From Porpolomopsis calyptriformis (lineage: Eukaryota > Basidiomycota > Agaricomycetes > Agaricales > Hygrophoraceae), in the NCBI GenBank assembly GCA_951640195.1, contig OX621171.1, forward strand, positions 1,364,001 through 1,428,000: a stretch of 64,000 nt of DNA, in the 5' to 3' direction. The position numbers were made by a program, and so were the translations under genes. The notes under the pieces were generated by a model. The model was given only the letters and a program-made list of their open reading frames with translations, made no database searches and was not told the DNA's origin. This document shows, piece after piece, positions 53,879 to 64,000 of this stretch (positions are counted from its first letter, which is position 1; each line of letters starts with the position of its first letter).

Positions 53879-56800
53879 TCAATAGTCAGGTCTGGGTTTC
53901 TCCAGATAAGCGGAGTGGAACTCCGAGACAAGTTCCGAAGCATGTCCTAGCTCAGTAGCGAGGATCCATGAAGTTTCTTCGTCGGTACCTTCATAGCCTT
54001 CCCAACAAACCAAATACAATAATTTGCATAAGCGATACCTATTATCAATTTTCGAGTCTAGGATTTCAGAGATCTTGAACTCTGGTTCTCCGTCTATGAT
54101 TACCGGAGGAGGCGGAGGTTGTACTCAGTTCAGAATCGTATTTGGTGAGGCTGGTTCCAACTGTGATACATGAAAGACAGGATGGATAGCTTTCATGGAA
54201 CTAGGCAAACAGAGAGTATAGGAATGGGTTCCAACTTGGGCAATGACCTCGAAAGGACCTAAGTTCTTCTCCGAGAGTTTCTTGGAGGGTCTGGTAGTTC
54301 GGAAAAACTTGGCCTTTACGAAGGCTTGAGTTCCTATCTCGAAATCAGGGGCTGGAATGTGCTTTAAGTCAGCGTAGTGCTGATAACGCTTTTGAGCTTC
54401 GGAGATGGTATTTCGGAGTTTGGAGTGGAGTTCATCCAAATCAACAGCTAATTCTCTGGCTCGAACAGAAGTAAGATCACGCTCAGGGTGTACTGAAATA
54501 TTTGGATGATAACCCTTGTTAGCAAAAAAAGGGGATATCCCAGTAGTAGCATTCAGAGCATTGTTATATGCGAATTCCGCAATAGCCAGGAGATAGGACC
54601 AGTTGTCCTGTTGATAGTTACAATACATCCATAGGTATTGCTCCAAGGTTTGATTGACTCATTCAGTTTGTCCGTCACCTTCTGGATGATACCCGGAGGT
54701 AAAATGGAGACGCATGTCAAGGACTTTACCCAATGACTGGAAAAAGTGGGAGACAAATTCTGAACCTCAGTCACAAGTGACATGTGAGGGAACTCCATGT
54801 TTGGAGAATACATGGACAAGGAAAAGTTGAGCGAGCTGAGGAGCAGTGATGGTGTCAAAGGTTAGTATGAAAATAGCTTTTTTGGAGAATCGATCAACAA
54901 CAATAAGAATAGCAGAGAATTCATTGGAGTTAGGGAGTTGCTCAATGAAATCCATGGAGATGGAATTCCAAGGCTTCTCCAGAATCGGGAGTTGCTTGAG
55001 CAAACCATAAGGCCAATGGCGAGGGACTTGAGACCTAGTGCACATAGTACAGGAGTTACAGTAGTCCTTTACAAAGGTCCGGAGCTCTGGCCATGTGTAT
55101 TCTCGTTGGATCAATTCAAGCATTTTGTTTTGACCAAAATGACCAGCAATTGGATGATCATGCTTCATACGTAAAATTTGAAGTCATAAGTCATCTACGT
55201 CGGGCACATAGATACGACTATCGTGACGAAGGAAACCAGAGGTGTCGATAGTCCATCGGAGATCAGAGTTGGCATCGGAGTTGGATTCCGCAACCTTTAG
55301 GTGCTCCATAGCCACTGGATCATCACGAAGCGAATTCCGAATTTTCGAGTGGAGGGAGTCTACATCCATAATGAATGCAGCCTTTAACACTGGATCCAAT
55401 AAGGATAAAGCTCGTAGGGATGAAGCCAGTTGCTCCGAGGTAAAAACTGGTCGGAGGTTCTGAGGATTGATACTGGCATAGTCGCTATCTCCCTCTTTAG
55501 GATTTATATTATATTGACGAGTTAAGAAGTCTGGTTTTGCTCTGAGTTTTCCGGGGTGAAAACGAATGATGAGATTAAAGCCTGACAAAAATTCAGACCA
55601 ACGAGCCTGACGCCGTGACAGGAGTTTGGTTATAGAAAAGTATACCAAATTCTTGTGATCAGTGACAACATCAACTGGGTCAGAAGAGCCTTCAAGGTAA
55701 TGACGCCAGTTGCGAAAACTATCATGAATGGCTAATAGCTCCTTGTCATGGATATCATAGTTCAACTCTGGCGGAGTTAAAGTCCAAGAGTAGAACGCAA
55801 TGGGATGCAATGATTCATCTTCAGCATAAGTTGATAAGATGCCCACTATGGCGTAATCAGAGGCATCTGTTTCTACTACCAGACATGATCCCGGAGCAAA
55901 ATTGACAAGAACAGGAGCAGAAGTGAAGGCCTGCTTCAGAGATTCAAACGCGAATTTGCATTGAGTATCGAAATTCCACGGAACATTTTTCTGGGGCAAT
56001 CACATAAGCGGAGATACCAATCCTGAGTAGTTGTTGATAAAACGCCTATAGAAATTTCCAAAACCTAAGAACGACTGGACATCCTTGATTTTCCGTGGTT
56101 CCGGCCAATCTAGGATAATTTGAACTGTGGCAGGGTCCATGGTAATTCCACTAGGGGAAAGGATAAATCCAAGGTAATCGTATCTTGATGGAAGAAACAT
56201 TTCTCCAGTTTTCCGAAAAGACCGTTAAGTTGGAGTCTTCAGAGTACCTCGCGGACATGTCTCTGGTGATCCGCAACGTTATCCGAGTAGATAAGGATAT
56301 CGTCAAGATATACTACAACAGAGATATCGGAGAGGTCAGAGAAAATCTCGTTCATGAAACGTTGAAATGTTGATGGGGCATTGCATAGACCTAAGGGCAT
56401 AACCAAGAATTCGAAAGCACCATACCTGGTATGGAAAGTGGTTTTCCATTCATCCCCTTCCATGATTCGTACATTGAAGTATCCAATTCACAAATCGATT
56501 TTGGTGTAGATACGACCTTTGCTGGCACAGTCCAGGAGATTGGAGATGAGCGGAAGTGGGTAACGATCTTTCTTGGTAATTTTATTGATGCCTTGATAGT
56601 CCACGCATAAATGTAAGGAGCCATCTTTCTTGCGGATGAAAACGATCGGAGCACCACCCAGAGATCCAGAGGAATGTATCCAACCTTTTCTAAGGTGCTC
56701 ATCCAAGAATATATGAAGGGCTTCTTGTTCCGCAACAGAAAGAGAATAGATGCGTCCCAGTGGAGGTGTCATACCTTCCTCTAGATCAATATGGTGATTG

Positions 56801-57566
56801 CTATAATGATGAGGAGGAAGACATTTAGATTTCCCTTCACTAAAAACATCAGCATAGTCATGATATTCCGGAGGAACTTTCGCGTAAAACATAGGGTCCA
56901 GAGGAACATCAGAGATGTCGACAGAACACACTTTTGAAATATCAGCAGCTTGAAGAACAAAGGACTGAGATCCTTCTTGCTTGCTAGCATGTACAAAGGC
57001 GGCTGCCAAAATAATAGACACAGGAGGAAGTGAAGTCAGAGTCGGAGTTGGAGTCGGAGCTGGAGGGTCAAGCAGAGTTGCCTCAGAGGGCATAGGTGTC
57101 GACGACGAAGATGAATACATCGGTTTTGGTGTCCCGAATGAAATACTGCTTGTAACCCAGTCAATCAACGGATTGTAGCGGGTAAGCTAGTTGAATCCAA
57201 GAACAGCAGAACATGATGCATCCAATGGAGTGACCAAAAACTCAATATCTAGAGTTTCTCCAGATGGAAATCAGACAGGGAGGATAACTCCCACATCAAT
57301 GGTTCTCCCTTGAGATCCATCAAATAATTGGAGTTGCTTCAGAGGAAGCGGAGATGTTTTGAGTTTGTTTCGATGGACAAAGTCAAAGTCCAAGAAACAA
57401 TGTGTGGATCCTGAATCGATAAGAGTCGGAATAGATAATGAATCGATAAATAAAGTGATCAAAAAGGAATCAGAGCAAGGAACGGAAGTGTTGAGCTTTA
57501 CAATAGAAGACCCAGGAACGGTTTCAACGCAGTCCACATTCAGCGTCTCATGCGGACTGCCTCCTA
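53879..57566 (-). pseudogene. pol: E2 pol: protease to chromodomain
   Basis: Protease PTLIDSGSTHCFLD keeps the catalytic Asp. RT keeps [16 protein letters not shown] and [16 protein letters not shown] 4-bp deletion near 56180 (relative to E1) shifts the frame in RT, and TAG replaces Trp in FNWLT near 57190. Integrase and chromodomain follow as in E1. The TGA codons after LPV, KIDL, DDL and GQTE are the same as in E1; TGA after CD (54767) and after NTILN (54125) are its own. Inactive. Confidence 0.9.
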
Positions 57567-58790
57567 TTTTTCCGGAGCGGCCAGAGGGGTGCTCGGAATA
57601 GGAGTAGGGGATTCCTGAGTGGGTGGATCAGTGATAGTAGTGGCACGTCCAGAAGCCTTCTTTGAAGCAGAGGAACCTGACTTTGGACATTCCTTTGCCA
57701 TATGACCTGGGGATCCACAAAACATACACAAGTTATTATCCAAACAACATTTTTGTTTGGCCGGAGTAAGCTTTCCGTCTTTTCCAAGTTTATCAGAGAG
57801 GTCAGGACGCTTTGGAGTTGAGGTAGTCAGAGTGGATTTCATAGGAGTTTTCTTGAAAGTAGAAGGTGTTGTTGGAGTTGAAGGCAGTTTAGGAGCATTC
57901 GTCGGAGGTGCAGGAGCACGACCGGAGTCCCGCTTAAGCTCTCCTTTATGTTCCCAATACCTAGCATCAATCGTTTGAGCTAACTCCTTCATAGCTACCA
58001 ACGTGGCTGGTTTTCTGACTTGAGACATTTGATCCTTGATTCGATCTGGAAGACCATGGTAAAAGATATGCCACAGTGCTCCGACGTCCCATTGGACTTG
58101 AACCGCTAGCCTGTTGAAGTGCACAATATATTTGGTGATCCATTGATTATCGAACATCTTCAAAGATTCTAATTCCACTTCAGCAGTTCCTATTGGATCC
58201 AAAGGTCCGAATTGGTCCTGTAACTCGGAGCAGAACTCTGAGAAGTCCGAGAGGAACAATGGAGGGTTAGGAATAGTCTCCAAAAGGTAAGGTTCAAATA
58301 AAGATAATGCTATTCCCTTCAGAAATGACATAGCATAATTGACCTTAGCTTCATCGGAAGTAAACGCAGAAGGCCTACCCTTGAAATTCAATTGAAGTTG
58401 AACCATGAAAGGTTGGAGTTTCATCGGATCAGAGCCTTCGAAAGGATCAGGCTCTCGGACTTTGGATTTTGTGGGTTTGGCTCCAGAAGAAGCTTGAGCG
58501 ATGGTGGCAATATTTTGAAAAGCCATGATCAATCTCTCTTCAGCTGTCTCCTGTTCCGGAGCTTCCTGAGCTAGCTGGACTTGAGGTGTCTCTTCAACTG
58601 AAGTTGATGCTTGACCTTGAGTAGTCCGCGGAGTTACAGGTGGTAACAGATTTTCTCGATCATGAAAAGCAGTGGGAAGCCTTTCAGATATACGCGTAGT
58701 TGGAGACACAGGACTTGTTTCAGAGTTAGTCGGAGATAATCGACTTCTAGTTGAAAATCCCATAAAACGTTCAAGAGTACATTGTGTCAT
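57564..58790 (-). CDS. gag: E2 gag, intact frame
   Basis: 408 codons, the same length as E1 gag and closely similar. It starts MTQCTLERFMGFSTRSRLSP 36 bp inside the LTR. Capsid-like core and CCHC knuckle CMFCGSPGHMAKECP are both present. It ends GAA AAA TAG. The 5-prime leader is very short, as in Tf1-type elements. Confidence 0.9.
   Translation of the reverse strand: MTQCTLERFMGFSTRSRLSPTNSETSPVSPTTRISERLPTAFHDRENLLPPVTPRTTQGQASTSVEETPQVQLAQEAPEQETAEERLIMAFQNIATIAQASSGAKPTKSKVREPDPFEGSDPMKLQPFMVQLQLNFKGRPSAFTSDEAKVNYAMSFLKGIALSLFEPYLLETIPNPPLFLSDFSEFCSELQDQFGPLDPIGTAEVELESLKMFDNQWITKYIVHFNRLAVQVQWDVGALWHIFYHGLPDRIKDQMSQVRKPATLVAMKELAQTIDARYWEHKGELKRDSGRAPAPPTNAPKLPSTPTTPSTFKKTPMKSTLTTSTPKRPDLSDKLGKDGKLTPAKQKCCLDNNLCMFCGSPGHMAKECPKSGSSASKKASGRATTITDPPTQESPTPIPSTPLAAPEK
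57567..57573 (-). promoter_or_regulatory. E2 gag-pol -1 frameshift site (candidate)
   Basis: G GAA AAA stands directly before the gag TAG, and pol is open in the -1 frame across it. In E1 the first base is A (36628-36634), probably from a CpG change. GGAAAAA is close to the X XXY YYZ rule. Confidence 0.45.
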
Positions 58791-58812
58791 CGTGAATAAA
58801 AACCCAAGCTAG

Positions 58813-58823
58813 AGACAGAATAT
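58813..58823 (-). promoter_or_regulatory. E2 self-priming site
   Basis: Eleven bases ATATTCTGTCT (minus strand), two bases inside the 5-prime LTR, are complementary to the LTR segment at 58892-58902, next to the inferred transcript start (58906). E1 keeps 15 bases; two changes shorten the pairing here. Confidence 0.65.
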
Positions 58824-58825
58824 AC

Positions 58826-59062
58826 TGTTAGGTTCGAAGTTTCGGAGTTGATTTTGGAGATCGGAGTTGGATAAACGACGGGACTTAGTTGATATTCTGT
58901 CTACAGATACAGGGAAAAACGCAGTACTTATATACCTGCTAGATAATTATATCTGAGACATAGTGACGACAGAGGATGTCATAAGTAGGAAACATGTGAA
59001 AAGTATGGAGTGTTCGGAGTTCATCGGAATTCATCGGAGTTCGTCGGAACTGGGATGTAACA
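58826..59062 (-). repeat. E2 5-prime LTR
   Basis: 237 bp. The minus strand carries GGTATATAAG (58928-58937), so transcription runs leftward into gag. Confidence 0.9.
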
Positions 59063-60329
59063 CCACCTAGCCTGGCATCTGGAGAGTTGACAGTTGGTCA
59101 TGAAGTATTGGAGGGACTGGTTGTTAGTTTTGATTATGATAGGTTGTCATGTCCCTTGTAGAAGGTATCTCCATTCATCCAAGGCAGATATAATGGCCAA
59201 AAGCTCTTGGTTATGTGTGGGGTAATTTCGTTTAGCTGGGAGGAGGGTCTTGGAGTAGAAGCCAATAGGGTGCCAATCTTCTTTGTTATTCTCTTTCTGG
59301 GACAAGACTGCACCCAGGGCAACACCAGAGGCATCCGTCTCCAGAAGGTAAGGAAGGTCTGGCTTCGGGGTTCTCAAAACAGGAGTAGAGGTAGGCACAT
59401 TCTTGAGGGTATCAAAAGCATGTTGTTGCCTGGGGGTCCAAATCCACTCTTGATCCTTTCATAGGAGCTCATTGAGAGGACAAGCAATCAGGGAGTAATC
59501 CTTGATAAACCTTTGCCAGAAGTTGGCAGTGCCAAGGAAGGATTGAAGGTCTTGTTTCTTCTAGGGGATAGGCCAGGTTCTGATCGCTTCAACCTTCTTG
59601 GGGTTAATAGCAATGTGGCCTTTAGAGATTATCATCCCCAGATAAATCACTTCCTTTTTCTCAAACTGGCACTTGACAGGTTTGCAGGACAGTTGATTCT
59701 TCTCCATGATCTCCAGAGTTCATTCTGTCCAATAGGTAAGTTCAGTAAGGTCCTTTCCCATGATCAAAATATCATCAATATAGATGTGGACCTGTTTGGA
59801 ATCGATAACCTCTTTGAAGAGAACGTCGATCATTCATTGAAAGGAGGCAGGTGAGTTTCGCATTCCAAAGAACATGACAGTGGGCTCAAACAGCCCTTGT
59901 TGAGTGTTGAAGGCTCCTTTCCATTCATCTCCTTCTTTGATACGAATATTGTTAAAGCCCCATTAGATATCCATGACTGTGAACAGTTCTGCCTCTGATA
60001 GCTTGGTCTGTTGAATAATCTCAGAGATGAGAGGTAAGGGATAAGCGTCTGGGATTGTGTGGGCATTCAGATAGCGGTAGTCTTGGATTGGACGCAGTCC
60101 AGCATCTTGTCCTTGGGCATTAACTTCTTCACATTTGGGAGCAAAGAAGAACAAGGCAGCTTGTTTGGAATTTGATCATTGTATTCATCCACTTGCAAGT
60201 TGTTCCTCCAGGAATTCATTCAGCTTTCCCTGTTCATACTCAGTGAGTTTGTACACCTTTCCAATCTTGGGTCTAAAGGTAGGTTCGAGATCAATCACAT
60301 GGTCAAATTCTGGTCATTGTGGGGGAAGT
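59063..60329 (-). pseudogene. pol: E4 RT and RNase H (right part)
   Basis: Minus-strand frame from LPPQxPEFDHVIDLEPTF through [88 protein letters not shown] (YxDD), [36 protein letters not shown] and RNase H LLETDASGVALGAVLSQKE to NCQLSRCQARW at 59063. About seven stops. The N-terminal side is cut by E8 at 60329; the C-terminal side continues at 52646 beyond E2. Confidence 0.85.
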
Positions 60330-60726
60330 TGTCACGGACGTAAATTTTCATTTCCTCTCTATGTTAGTCATCAGTGCTTAGTCGGACAGGTCCTATCTCT
60401 ACTTGGGATTCCCCAGGGATTCCCCACGATTCCTTATCTTTTCATATATCCTAGATAAGACCCATTTCATTTCCGACGATCATGTTTCATTCTTTCACAT
60501 GCTGTTTCACCTTTTCACATGCTCCGAGTCTCTTATCATACTTATCTTTACTCGTCGCATGTATTCCTCATGTACTCCTCATGTATTCCCCGTGTTTACA
60601 CTGACTCATCCGCAGTAGCGTAGTCAGTATATAAACTCCTAGTTAGTCGTACTCAGACCTTAAGTCTGATTCCTCGTTAGCAACTCCAATAACTAGGACT
60701 CGAGATATCATCATCGTCTAGGGACA
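60330..60726 (+). repeat. E8 5-prime LTR
   Basis: TGTCACGGACG...GTCTAGGGACA, about 397 bp, with TGTC/GACA ends. TATATAA near 60630. The right edge is inferred from the inverted end, since the 3-prime LTR is outside the window. 60727-60800 is leader. Confidence 0.6.
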
Positions 60727-61135
60727 GAGCTCTCCGAAGTAAAACCATCTCATCGGCAACCAGTTTATAACAAGAATCAGACTTCCTTCTTGCTCTCTCC
60801 CCCTTACTTGATCCACCCTCGCTTTAACACTGGACGACGACGACGAAAACTTCTACGATTCCTCTGAGCAGAATAATCCTCTTTCTCAATCGCTTTACTC
60901 ACAAACCCGGATCTTCCCAGACCCAAACGAAGAAGCTAGTCAAGCCTCTCCATTGCCGAGTATCGCACACGCTCTAGGAAGGACTCGAAGCGAAACAACT
61001 CGCTTACTCGCCGCCGCCCACTCACAACGTCCCATTACTCCCCCTACTGTTAGGTATCAACCCTTCCCGTATCAACAACCAACTCGACCGTCTTCACCTT
61101 TAACAACACCTTCACCTTCACCATCACCAGATCCA

Positions 61136-62341
61136 ATGGGTTCTCGCGTTAACCCCCCTGTTCCTAATCTCAACGAAATCCTCGCAGTCATGAACGACCT
61201 ACGGAGGGAAATGGTCAATCTCCAAACCTTGAACGCAAACCAAGCAGCGGAGATCCAAAATCTCCAACAACAACTCGCTGCTCAAGGTCAAGTTCAACCC
61301 CCACCAGGACCCCAACCTCAACCTCCTGCCGCTCCCACCATCGAGATAAAGATGGCCAAGCCAGATGAGTTCACCGGTCGACAACAGGATGTCGACAAAT
61401 TTATTAACAGCTGCGAATTGTATTTCATGGGGAAGCCATATCGCGACGAACACAAAATCCCCTTCGCCCTTTCCTTCATGAAGGGCATGATGGCTCAAAC
61501 TTGGTCAGAAAAGGAGACCAACGACATGAGGACTGTCAATTGGACTGGCCCGACCGCTACTTGGGCCGCCTTCGTAGTTCGATTCCGATCGACGTTCGAA
61601 GGAATCGACAGACAGTCCCGTGCTCGTAACGACATCAAGAACCTCCGCCAAGGAAAGAAGAAGATAGAAGACTACAACCTGCGCTTCGGCGCTTTACAGG
61701 TCGATACCGGTTTCAACGACGCCGCCCTCATCGATCTCTATCAAGCTGGACTCGACTCCAAGTTCATAGAATACGTTTACCAACTCCCCGCCGTCCCTGC
61801 CACACTTCAAGAGTGGAAGGACGCCACAACACGTTACCAACATCAAAAGGACATTCTCGCCTCACAGAAACAGTCCTCCACGTCCCGACCCCAATACTCC
61901 AACCCCTTTCCTACACGAGGATCGTATGTGGCTGCAACGACGACCCGCTCAACGACAGCAGCCCCCACCATCAAGAGAGAAGAACCTTCCTCTTCTGCCC
62001 GTACGATCCCATATGGGAATTGTTACTCCTGCGGCCAATCTGGCCACTTCGCGAACGCCTGCCCAAATCGAAACGCCGGTGATGCGAAGAATCTACCCGA
62101 TACCTCTTCCTCACGTCGAGGAGGATACTTTCGAGGCAGAGGAGGCTACAGAGGACGAGGACGAGGACGAGGCAGAGACATACGTGTCATTGCCACTGAG
62201 TCCCACGTGGAGAACGTCAACTCGCCCGCTACACTGGCAGCGAGCGAGACTCCGTCGGACATGGCAAAGGTTGGTATACGCAATTGGTCGGATGATCGAA
62301 AGAAGAGGCTGGCAGCGGACTTGAAGGATCAGGGTTTTTGA
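61136..62341 (+). CDS. gag: E8 gag with zinc knuckle and RGG tail
   Basis: The frame is open from about 60800, but the first in-frame ATG is 61136 (MGSRVNPPVPNLNEILAVMN), chosen as start; an earlier start lost by mutation is possible. A coiled coil is followed by a core with IEIKMAKPDEFTGRQQDVDK, FALSFMKGMMAQTW and FVVRFRSTFEGIDRQSRARN. Then come a CCHC knuckle CYSCGQSGHFANAC and an RGG-type tail (RGGYFRGRGGYRGRGRGRGR), usually RNA-binding. It ends GGT TTT TGA. The frame is intact. Confidence 0.85.
   Translation: MGSRVNPPVPNLNEILAVMNDLRREMVNLQTLNANQAAEIQNLQQQLAAQGQVQPPPGPQPQPPAAPTIEIKMAKPDEFTGRQQDVDKFINSCELYFMGKPYRDEHKIPFALSFMKGMMAQTWSEKETNDMRTVNWTGPTATWAAFVVRFRSTFEGIDRQSRARNDIKNLRQGKKKIEDYNLRFGALQVDTGFNDAALIDLYQAGLDSKFIEYVYQLPAVPATLQEWKDATTRYQHQKDILASQKQSSTSRPQYSNPFPTRGSYVAATTTRSTTAAPTIKREEPSSSARTIPYGNCYSCGQSGHFANACPNRNAGDAKNLPDTSSSRRGGYFRGRGGYRGRGRGRGRDIRVIATESHVENVNSPATLAASETPSDMAKVGIRNWSDDRKKRLAADLKDQGF
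62332..62338 (+). promoter_or_regulatory. E8 gag-pol -1 frameshift heptamer
   Basis: G GGT TTT in the gag frame, exactly before the TGA, fits the X XXY YYZ slippery rule. Pol is open in the -1 frame from here (TTG AAA GGT). Confidence 0.7.
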
Positions 62342-64000
62342 AAGGTTCGGACGATGCGCTCAACGTCGCGGACCATACCACTCGATGTACCATTACCTCT
62401 TGCAATAACTTTCGAACTCTTGGTACTATCGAAAAGGGCGATTCAGGACTTACGATGGACGTTTGGATCAAGACTGTAGACAGTGGCCGACGTGTCCCCG
62501 CCACGTGCCTAATTGATAGTGGAGCTTCTGGGAATTTTATGGACGAGAATTTCGCAACTCGTCACGAGTTTACTCTTCAGGATTTGGAAACCCCAATCCC
62601 CGTACGGAATGCCGATGGGTCAGAGAACCGAGGAGGCCCGATCGTTTTTGACACAGATGTCTGGATAGAAGCTCCAGGTGGACACACTGAAAGGATCCGT
62701 TTGGAAGTGACCGACCTCGGATCCAAGTTTGATATAATCCTCGGCTACCCATGGCTCAGAGCTCAAAACCCTAGTATCGACTGGGAGAGTTCAACACTGG
62801 CTCTCGGAGGCAAAGAGATTTCCCGTCGATATTGTAGCGGCGAAGCAGAACCCTCTGTGGTAGAATCGGTCTTGCTGGCAAGTGTTTCAAAATCGGACGA
62901 GTCTAGAGCCAGCACGGTGGAGGAAGATATGCGAAAGTTTGTACCGGAGGTCTATTGGAAAGACTATGCTAGTGTCTTTGCCAAGGAGTCCTTCGATTGC
63001 CTTCCACCTCATTCTGAATTTGATCATGTCATTGATCTTAAAGATAACTTCACGCCACAGAATGACAAGACTTATCCGATGTCCCCTCGAGAGATAGACT
63101 TCCTAGAGAAGTTTTTGGAAGAAAACGTGGCCACAGGACGAATATTCAAAGGGACCTCACCCCAGGCCGCTCCCTTCTTCCTGAGCAAGAAAGCTGAAGA
63201 AATCAACGCGAAAGGACAAGACGCTGGATACAGACCAATCGAAGACTACCGTTATCTGAACCACTTTACCGTTCCCGACCGATATCCTTTGCCACTTCTC
63301 CATCAAATCGTTCAGCAGCCCAAACTACGATCTGCTGCATTATTCACAGTCGTGGATATCCGATGGGGATTTAACAACATTCGAATCAAGGAAGGCGACG
63401 AATGGAAAGCCGCTTTCAACACGGTCAAGGGACTCTATGTTCCAAGAGTGATGTTCTTTGGTCTACGGAACTCTCCAGCTACATTCCAACGGATGATCGA
63501 TACGCGATTTGCCGAAGTGTTAAAATCAGGTTGTGTTTTCATCTATATTGATGATGTTCTCATCTGCGGAGATGATCTAGAAGAATTGCGTTACTGGACG
63601 TTCAAAACCCTTGATGTTATGAAGAAGAACAAGCTCTCCTGCAAGCCTGTCAAATGTCAATTCGAGAAAGAAGAGGTGATCTATCTGGGAATGACCTTAA
63701 AGAAGAGGTGATCTATCTGGGAATGACCTTAACGAAAGGTCATATTGGAACCAATCCCAAGAAGGTCAAAGCCATAGCTGAGTGGGCCGAACCTCGAACC
63801 GTTAAACAACTTCAATCCTTTCTCGGAAGTGCCAATTTCTGGAGAAAATACATCAAGGACTTCTCAAAGATCGCCCAACCACTTAATGAATTACTCCGCA
63901 AAGATACTGTATGGGAATGGACTCCCAAACGACAACACGCCTTTGATCAATTAAAACACTCCCTCACGAATGCCCCTGTCCTCGAAGTACCGGACCAAGA
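62338..64000 (+). pseudogene. pol: E8 pol, frame broken by tandem duplication
   Basis: Protease TCLIDSGASGNFMDENF keeps the catalytic Asp. RT has [70 protein letters not shown] and FIYIDDVLICGDD (YxDD). The frame runs to 63711, where a direct repeat of 32 bp (63670-63701, 63702-63733) shifts it. After the second unit the expected frame resumes (KGHIGTNPKKVKAIAEWAEP, FLGSANFWRKYIKDFSKIAQ) to the window end. No other defect is seen. Confidence 0.9.
63670..63733 (+). repeat. 32-bp tandem duplication in E8 RT
   Basis: Two copies of GAAGAGGTGATCTATCTGGG... differ only at the last base (A versus C). 32 is not a multiple of three, so it shifts the frame. Confidence 0.95.

Larger units (their letters stand above)
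52647..59062 (-). mobile_element. E2, Tf1/sushi-like chromovirus nested in E4
   Basis: 6416 bp with 237-bp LTRs that differ at about ten sites, all transitions, nine of them at CpG. It interrupts E4 RNase H within CQARW/SEFLARF, with CCATC on the left and CCACC on the right: a 5-bp duplication with one change. Same gene order as E1, including the antisense gene, without R. Confidence 0.95.
60330..64000 (+). mobile_element. E8, young gypsy element running off the window
   Basis: 5-prime LTR, gag and pol up to the RNase H start. It is inserted into E4 pol (left flank GAAGT). Only one defect is visible, a 32-bp tandem duplication in RT. Same family as E4 and E9 by RT sequence. Confidence 0.9.

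Overview
This window looks like heterochromatin-type sequence from a filamentous basidiomycete, probably an Agaricomycete. I see no rRNA, tRNA or ordinary housekeeping gene. Nearly everything is mobile DNA: chromodomain-bearing Ty3/gypsy elements, Tc1 and CACTA/Tnp2-type DNA transposons, and lineage-specific genes with 48-63 nt GT-AG introns and CTAA-type branch points. The species cannot be named from this sequence.

Layout. 1-1740: tail of a 1.7-kb mobile unit (called R here) inside the gag of a minus-strand gypsy element (E5). 2042-2783: a mutated Tc1 relic. 3790-4782: relic of a Myb/SANT-like gene. 4783-14473: a long gypsy element (E6) whose gag-pol is one reading frame full of nonsense codons, with an extra 3-prime ORF. 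14474-15291: a piece of an E6 relative, ended by R copy 2 (15292-16979). 17064-22045: a CACTA-like element with a broken transposase. 22046-24960: an old gypsy pol (E7) split by a solo LTR. 25225-26720: a minus-strand relic gene with coiled coil and Cys cluster. 28085-29191: E1-family fragment (E3). 29966-38142: E1. 38143-43629: E10, interrupted at its 5-prime side by E1. 43740-45540: old E9 with an ancient E1-type LTR inside. 46190-48950: a 141-154 bp satellite holding an intact Tc1 element. 49659-60329: old minus-strand E4, split by E2 (52647-59062). 60330-64000: E8, young and running off the window end.

Most notable. (1) E1 and E2 are chromoviruses with features of the Tf1/sushi self-priming group. 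The sequence next to the 5-prime LTR is complementary to the inferred first bases of the transcript. Both carry, downstream of pol and on the opposite strand, an extra intron-containing gene with its own TATA box, encoding coiled coils around a six-cysteine cluster. (2) R is a 1.7-kb TG...CA unit with a perfect 5-bp target duplication and, in copy 1, an intact three-exon gene of unknown function with its own TATA box. (3) E6 carries a large third ORF behind its own TATA box. (4) Two mutation patterns coexist: CpA to TpA in old relics and CpG to TpG in younger LTR pairs.

All counts were made by eye. Percentages and family names should be read in that light.
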